Shown here: positions 39,854-41,578 of the stretch, piece after piece
Layout of the letters: the number at the start of each line of letters is the position of its first letter
How positions within the stretch are numbered: the first letter of the stretch is position 1
NCBI GenBank assembly: GCA_019243195.1
Contig: JAFAUQ010000163.1
Location: 1 to 41,578 of the forward strand
DNA: 41,578 nt
Direction of reading: 5' to 3'
Source: Hyphomicrobiales bacterium
GTDB taxonomy: Bacteria; Pseudomonadota; Alphaproteobacteria; Rhizobiales; Xanthobacteraceae
Translations under genes and position numbers: made by a program
The notes under the pieces: model-generated
Database searches by the model: none
What the model was told of the DNA's origin: nothing
The model's input: only the letters and a program-made list of their open reading frames with translations

Positions 39854-40186
39854 CTAATCGACGATGAACACGGTCGCGCCGGTCGCGCATACCACGCGAT
39901 GGGGCGGGCCGGAGTCGTCGGGGGCGTGCCAGCTCATGCTGGCGGAAAGATCGAACCGCTGGCCGTCGTCGTGCTCGATCACGAGCTCGCCCGCGAGCAC
40001 GTGGACCACGTGGCCCTTGGCGCACCAGTGGTCGGCACGATAGCCGGCGCCGTATTGGACGATGCGCAGCTGCACGCCGCCGAGATCGCGGCTGCGCGCG
40101 GTGGCGCTGCCGGTCTCGCCCGCGTGCCCGACCGCCGTGACCTTGCGCCAGTCGATCGCGCCGATGGGGACGCCATCGAGCTTCAT
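39854..40186 (-). CDS. Small cupin-fold protein (DHCW-motif type)
   Basis: This 110-residue single-domain beta-barrel protein has cupin motif 1 as YRADHWCAKGHVVHVLAGEL and motif 2 around FDLSASMSWHAPDD. The ADHWC-KGH arrangement is that of a conserved small cupin group without known function. Metal-binding His residues are present in the first motif. ATG at 40186 follows GGAGAAC about nine bases upstream (AGGAGAAC on the minus strand). It is convergent with nothing and divergent from rplU. Confidence 0.8.
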   Translation of the reverse strand: MKLDGVPIGAIDWRKVTAVGHAGETGSATARSRDLGGVQLRIVQYGAGYRADHWCAKGHVVHVLAGELVIEHDDGQRFDLSASMSWHAPDDSGPPHRVVCATGATVFIVD

Positions 40187-40310
40187 GGGAGTTCTCCTGC
40201 CGGAATCGGCCGAAACCCAAGCTAAATCGGCCGTTTGGGTTGACTCCGCGCGGCCCGCTTCTATATTCCGCCGCGCCCGGCGCGGGAAACCCGCGCCTTT
40301 TGTGCTTCCA

Positions 40311-40359
40311 GAGCCTGATCCCGAAAAGTGGGTGCCGGTTTTCGGAAAAGATCAGGCTC
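40311..40359. repeat. 49-bp Rhizobiales palindrome (CCGAAAA...TTTTCGG), copy 2, in the rplU leader
   Basis: The arms GAGCCTGATC (40311-40320) and GATCAGGCTC (40350-40359) enclose CCGAAAA/TTTTCGG. The core is almost identical to 7828-7876 while the outer arms differ in matched, pairing-preserving bases. It lies about 90 bases before the rplU start, so it may be transcribed in the 5' leader. Confidence 0.85.
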
Positions 40360-40451
40360 CAAGAAGCACGGGCAAAATCAACGCGGTTCAAGACTGCCAA
40401 GAAGCCGGCCGGGGCAACCCAGCGCCGGTATCGAACACAAGGGAAAGAACG

Positions 40452-40955
40452 ATGTTCGCAGTCATCAAGACCGGCGGCAAGCAGTACCGGGTCGCCGAGA
40501 AGGACGTCATTACGATCGACAAGGTCAAGGGCGCGCCCGGCGACCTCGTCGAGTTCGGCGAGGTGCTCATCCTCGGCGGCGACAACGTCATGGTCGGCAC
40601 GCCGACGGTCGCAGGCGCGAGCGTCGCCGGCGAGGTGGTCGAGCAGACCCGCGGCGCCAAGGTGATCGCGTTCAAGAAGCGCCGGCGCAAGAACTCGCGG
40701 CGCAAGCGCGGCCATCGCCAGGAGCTTTCGGTGATCCGCATCACCGAGATCCTCACCGACGGGCGCAAGCCGTCGCCGCGAGCGCAGGCTTCGGAAGAAG
40801 CGCCGGCGCAGGAAGCCGCGGCGGAACCGGCGACCGACATGGAGGTTGAGGCCGAGGCGCCTGCGGAGGCGGGTGCTTCGGAAACCGCCGAAGCGAAGCC
40901 GGCCAGGAAGCGGGCAAGAAGGCCGGCGGCGGCAAAATCCGCCGACGAAGATTAA
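40452..40955 (+). CDS. rplU: 50S ribosomal protein L21
   Basis: This 167-residue protein has the L21 start FAVIKTGGKQYRVAEKDVIT and the conserved basic region VIAFKKRRRKNSRRKRGHRQ ending in VIRITEI at about residue 100. A ~65-residue Ala/Glu/Lys-rich tail follows, as in other alphaproteobacterial L21 proteins. The ATG at 40452 follows GGGAAAGAA. It is the first gene of the rplU-rpmA unit. Confidence 0.97.
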   Translation: MFAVIKTGGKQYRVAEKDVITIDKVKGAPGDLVEFGEVLILGGDNVMVGTPTVAGASVAGEVVEQTRGAKVIAFKKRRRKNSRRKRGHRQELSVIRITEILTDGRKPSPRAQASEEAPAQEAAAEPATDMEVEAEAPAEAGASETAEAKPARKRARRPAAAKSADED

Positions 40956-41022
40956 ATATAACAAGAAGTGATGTGCATTCGCCGCGGAATCGCGGTAGAA
41001 GAATAACGAACGGAGCAGAACC

Positions 41023-41295
41023 ATGGCCCACAAGAAAGCGGGCGGATCATCGCGCAACGGCCGCGACTCGGCCGGTCGGCGCCTCGGCGTGAAGATGTAC
41101 GGCGGACAAATCGTCCTCGCCGGCAATATTCTCGCGCGCCAGCGCGGCACCAAATGGCATCCCGGCCATAACGTGGGAATGGGCAAGGATCATACGCTTT
41201 TCGCACTCATTGATGGCCAAGTCGCGTTTCGTACCAAAGCAAAAGGCCGCACCTACGTATCCGTAAATCCGATGACGGAGGCGGCGGCAGAGTAA
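41023..41295 (+). CDS. rpmA: 50S ribosomal protein L27
   Basis: This 90-residue protein begins [20 protein letters not shown], the invariant L27 start, followed by [20 protein letters not shown] and [20 protein letters not shown]. No N-terminal prepeptide is present. The start at 41023 follows CGGAGCAGA. It lies 67 bases after rplU. Confidence 0.98.
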   Translation: MAHKKAGGSSRNGRDSAGRRLGVKMYGGQIVLAGNILARQRGTKWHPGHNVGMGKDHTLFALIDGQVAFRTKAKGRTYVSVNPMTEAAAE

Positions 41296-41314
41296 GACGG
41301 CAGACCAATGCGAG

Positions 41315-41346
41315 GTCCGCCGGCATCCCAGTCGAACCGGCGGACC
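41315..41346. terminator. Hairpin after rpmA
   Basis: A perfect 10-bp stem GGTCCGCCGG / CCGGCGGACC with a 12-base loop lies 20 bases after the rpmA stop. No T run follows, so it may be a processing or pause hairpin rather than a full intrinsic terminator. Confidence 0.5.
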
Positions 41347-41360
41347 CAAACGGGTTCCTT

Positions 41361-41391
41361 GAGGGGGAGACGGGACAGCCGGCTCCCCCTC
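41361..41391. terminator. Second hairpin between rpmA and the GNAT gene
   Basis: A 9-bp stem GAGGGGGAG (41361-41369) / CTCCCCCTC (41383-41391) lies just ahead of the acetyltransferase ribosome site. No T run follows; it could reduce read-through into the downstream gene. Confidence 0.4.
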
Positions 41392-41414
41392 GTCGCTTAG
41401 AAGGAGCCCGTGCC

Positions 41415-41578
41415 ATGACCCTTTTGGACCACAGAGCGCCGGAGACCTTCCGGGAACGCTGTATTCCCGTCCTCGAGACCGAGCGGCTCACCTTGCGTGC
41501 GCCGCGCCTCGAGGACGGCAAAGCGGTCGCGCAGCTCGCGAACGACCGTCGCATCGCCGAGAATACGGCGCGCATTCC
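41415..41578 (+). CDS. GNAT-family N-acetyltransferase, N-terminal part only
   Basis: The visible 54 residues begin MTLLDHRAPETFRE and contain VLETERLTLRAPRLEDGKAV, the opening of RimJ/RimL-type GNAT acetyltransferases; the gene runs off the window. AGGAG lies about eight bases before the ATG. The order rplU-rpmA-GNAT, usually followed by obgE, is characteristic of Bradyrhizobium-like genomes. Confidence 0.85.
   Translation, partial: MTLLDHRAPETFRERCIPVLETERLTLRAPRLEDGKAVAQLANDRRIAENTARI

Noticed and set aside
41315-41391. Classical intrinsic terminators after rpmA
   Set aside because: Both hairpins lack a following T run, so I list them only as low-confidence terminator-like structures.
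1-41578. CRISPR array, prophage genes, integrase or complete insertion sequence
   Set aside because: No regularly spaced direct repeats, no transposase or integrase motifs, and no phage structural genes were seen on either strand.

Overview
The window looks like a chromosomal segment of a GC-rich alphaproteobacterium of the order Hyphomicrobiales (Bradyrhizobium/Rhodopseudomonas/Xanthobacteraceae-like). Reasons: the rplU-rpmA-GNAT order at the right end, Liv-type transporter and CoxLSM catabolic genes, and dispersed palindromes built around CCGAAAA...TTTTCGG and GTCATTCCGG...CCGGAATGAC that are common in that order. Genus cannot be fixed from the sequence alone.

Layout. (1) 1-11.2 kb is ordinary catabolic chromosome: a CoxL/S/M molybdenum hydroxylase (L cut by the window edge), two amidohydrolases, a methylenetetrahydrofolate reductase family protein, a maleate isomerase/Asp-Glu racemase family protein, an isochorismatase-family hydrolase, two small membrane proteins, and a Liv-type substrate-binding protein with two permeases but no ATPases. 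(2) 11.2-12.1 kb is a FitAB/VapBC-type toxin-antitoxin pair followed by a 3' fragment of a nitronate monooxygenase-like gene. (3) 12.2-31.2 kb is a biosynthetic gene cluster that I cannot match to a described pathway. (4) 31.5-32.6 kb carries a second copy of the antitoxin with its toxin deleted, a DUF433/PIN-like pair, and a second nitronate monooxygenase 3' remnant, so related debris brackets the cluster. (5) 32.7-39.4 kb is a type I restriction-modification system (hsdR-hsdS-hsdM) plus a convergent membrane SH3 protein. (6) 39.5-41.6 kb returns to core chromosome: tRNA-Ser(CGA), a cupin, rplU, rpmA and a partial GNAT gene.

The cluster is the main result. Two paralogous 60-residue peptides (30951-31133 and 30457-30639, minus strand) align without gaps with 35/60 identities. 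Both end in DELHW, and each has its own similarly spaced promoter. Downstream on the same strand lies a tightly packed nine-gene run: a clan CD (caspase/gingipain-like) cysteine peptidase with a zinc ribbon, a membrane fatty-acid-desaturase-type di-iron enzyme, an AsnB-type amidotransferase, a HAD phosphatase, a ROK sugar kinase, an AHBA-synthase-like DegT aminotransferase, an AMP-forming ligase, a PIG-L deacetylase with an N-terminal PqqD/RRE-like segment, and a radical SAM protein. To the left sit a DapDC/BtrK-like decarboxylase and a fold-type I aminotransferase (plus strand), an acyl carrier protein, a B12-binding radical SAM enzyme and a family 2 glycosyltransferase (minus strand), and an unrecognised 276-residue protein.

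My inference is a hybrid pathway in which short ribosomal peptides serve as substrates or carriers. Amino-sugar chemistry (RifK/RifM/RifN-like trio, PIG-L, GT2) and carrier-protein chemistry (ligase, ACP, decarboxylase) would supply modifications, and the clan CD peptidase would release the product. No transporter or regulator gene is visible in the cluster. All functional statements rest on motif recognition by eye; no database search was run.
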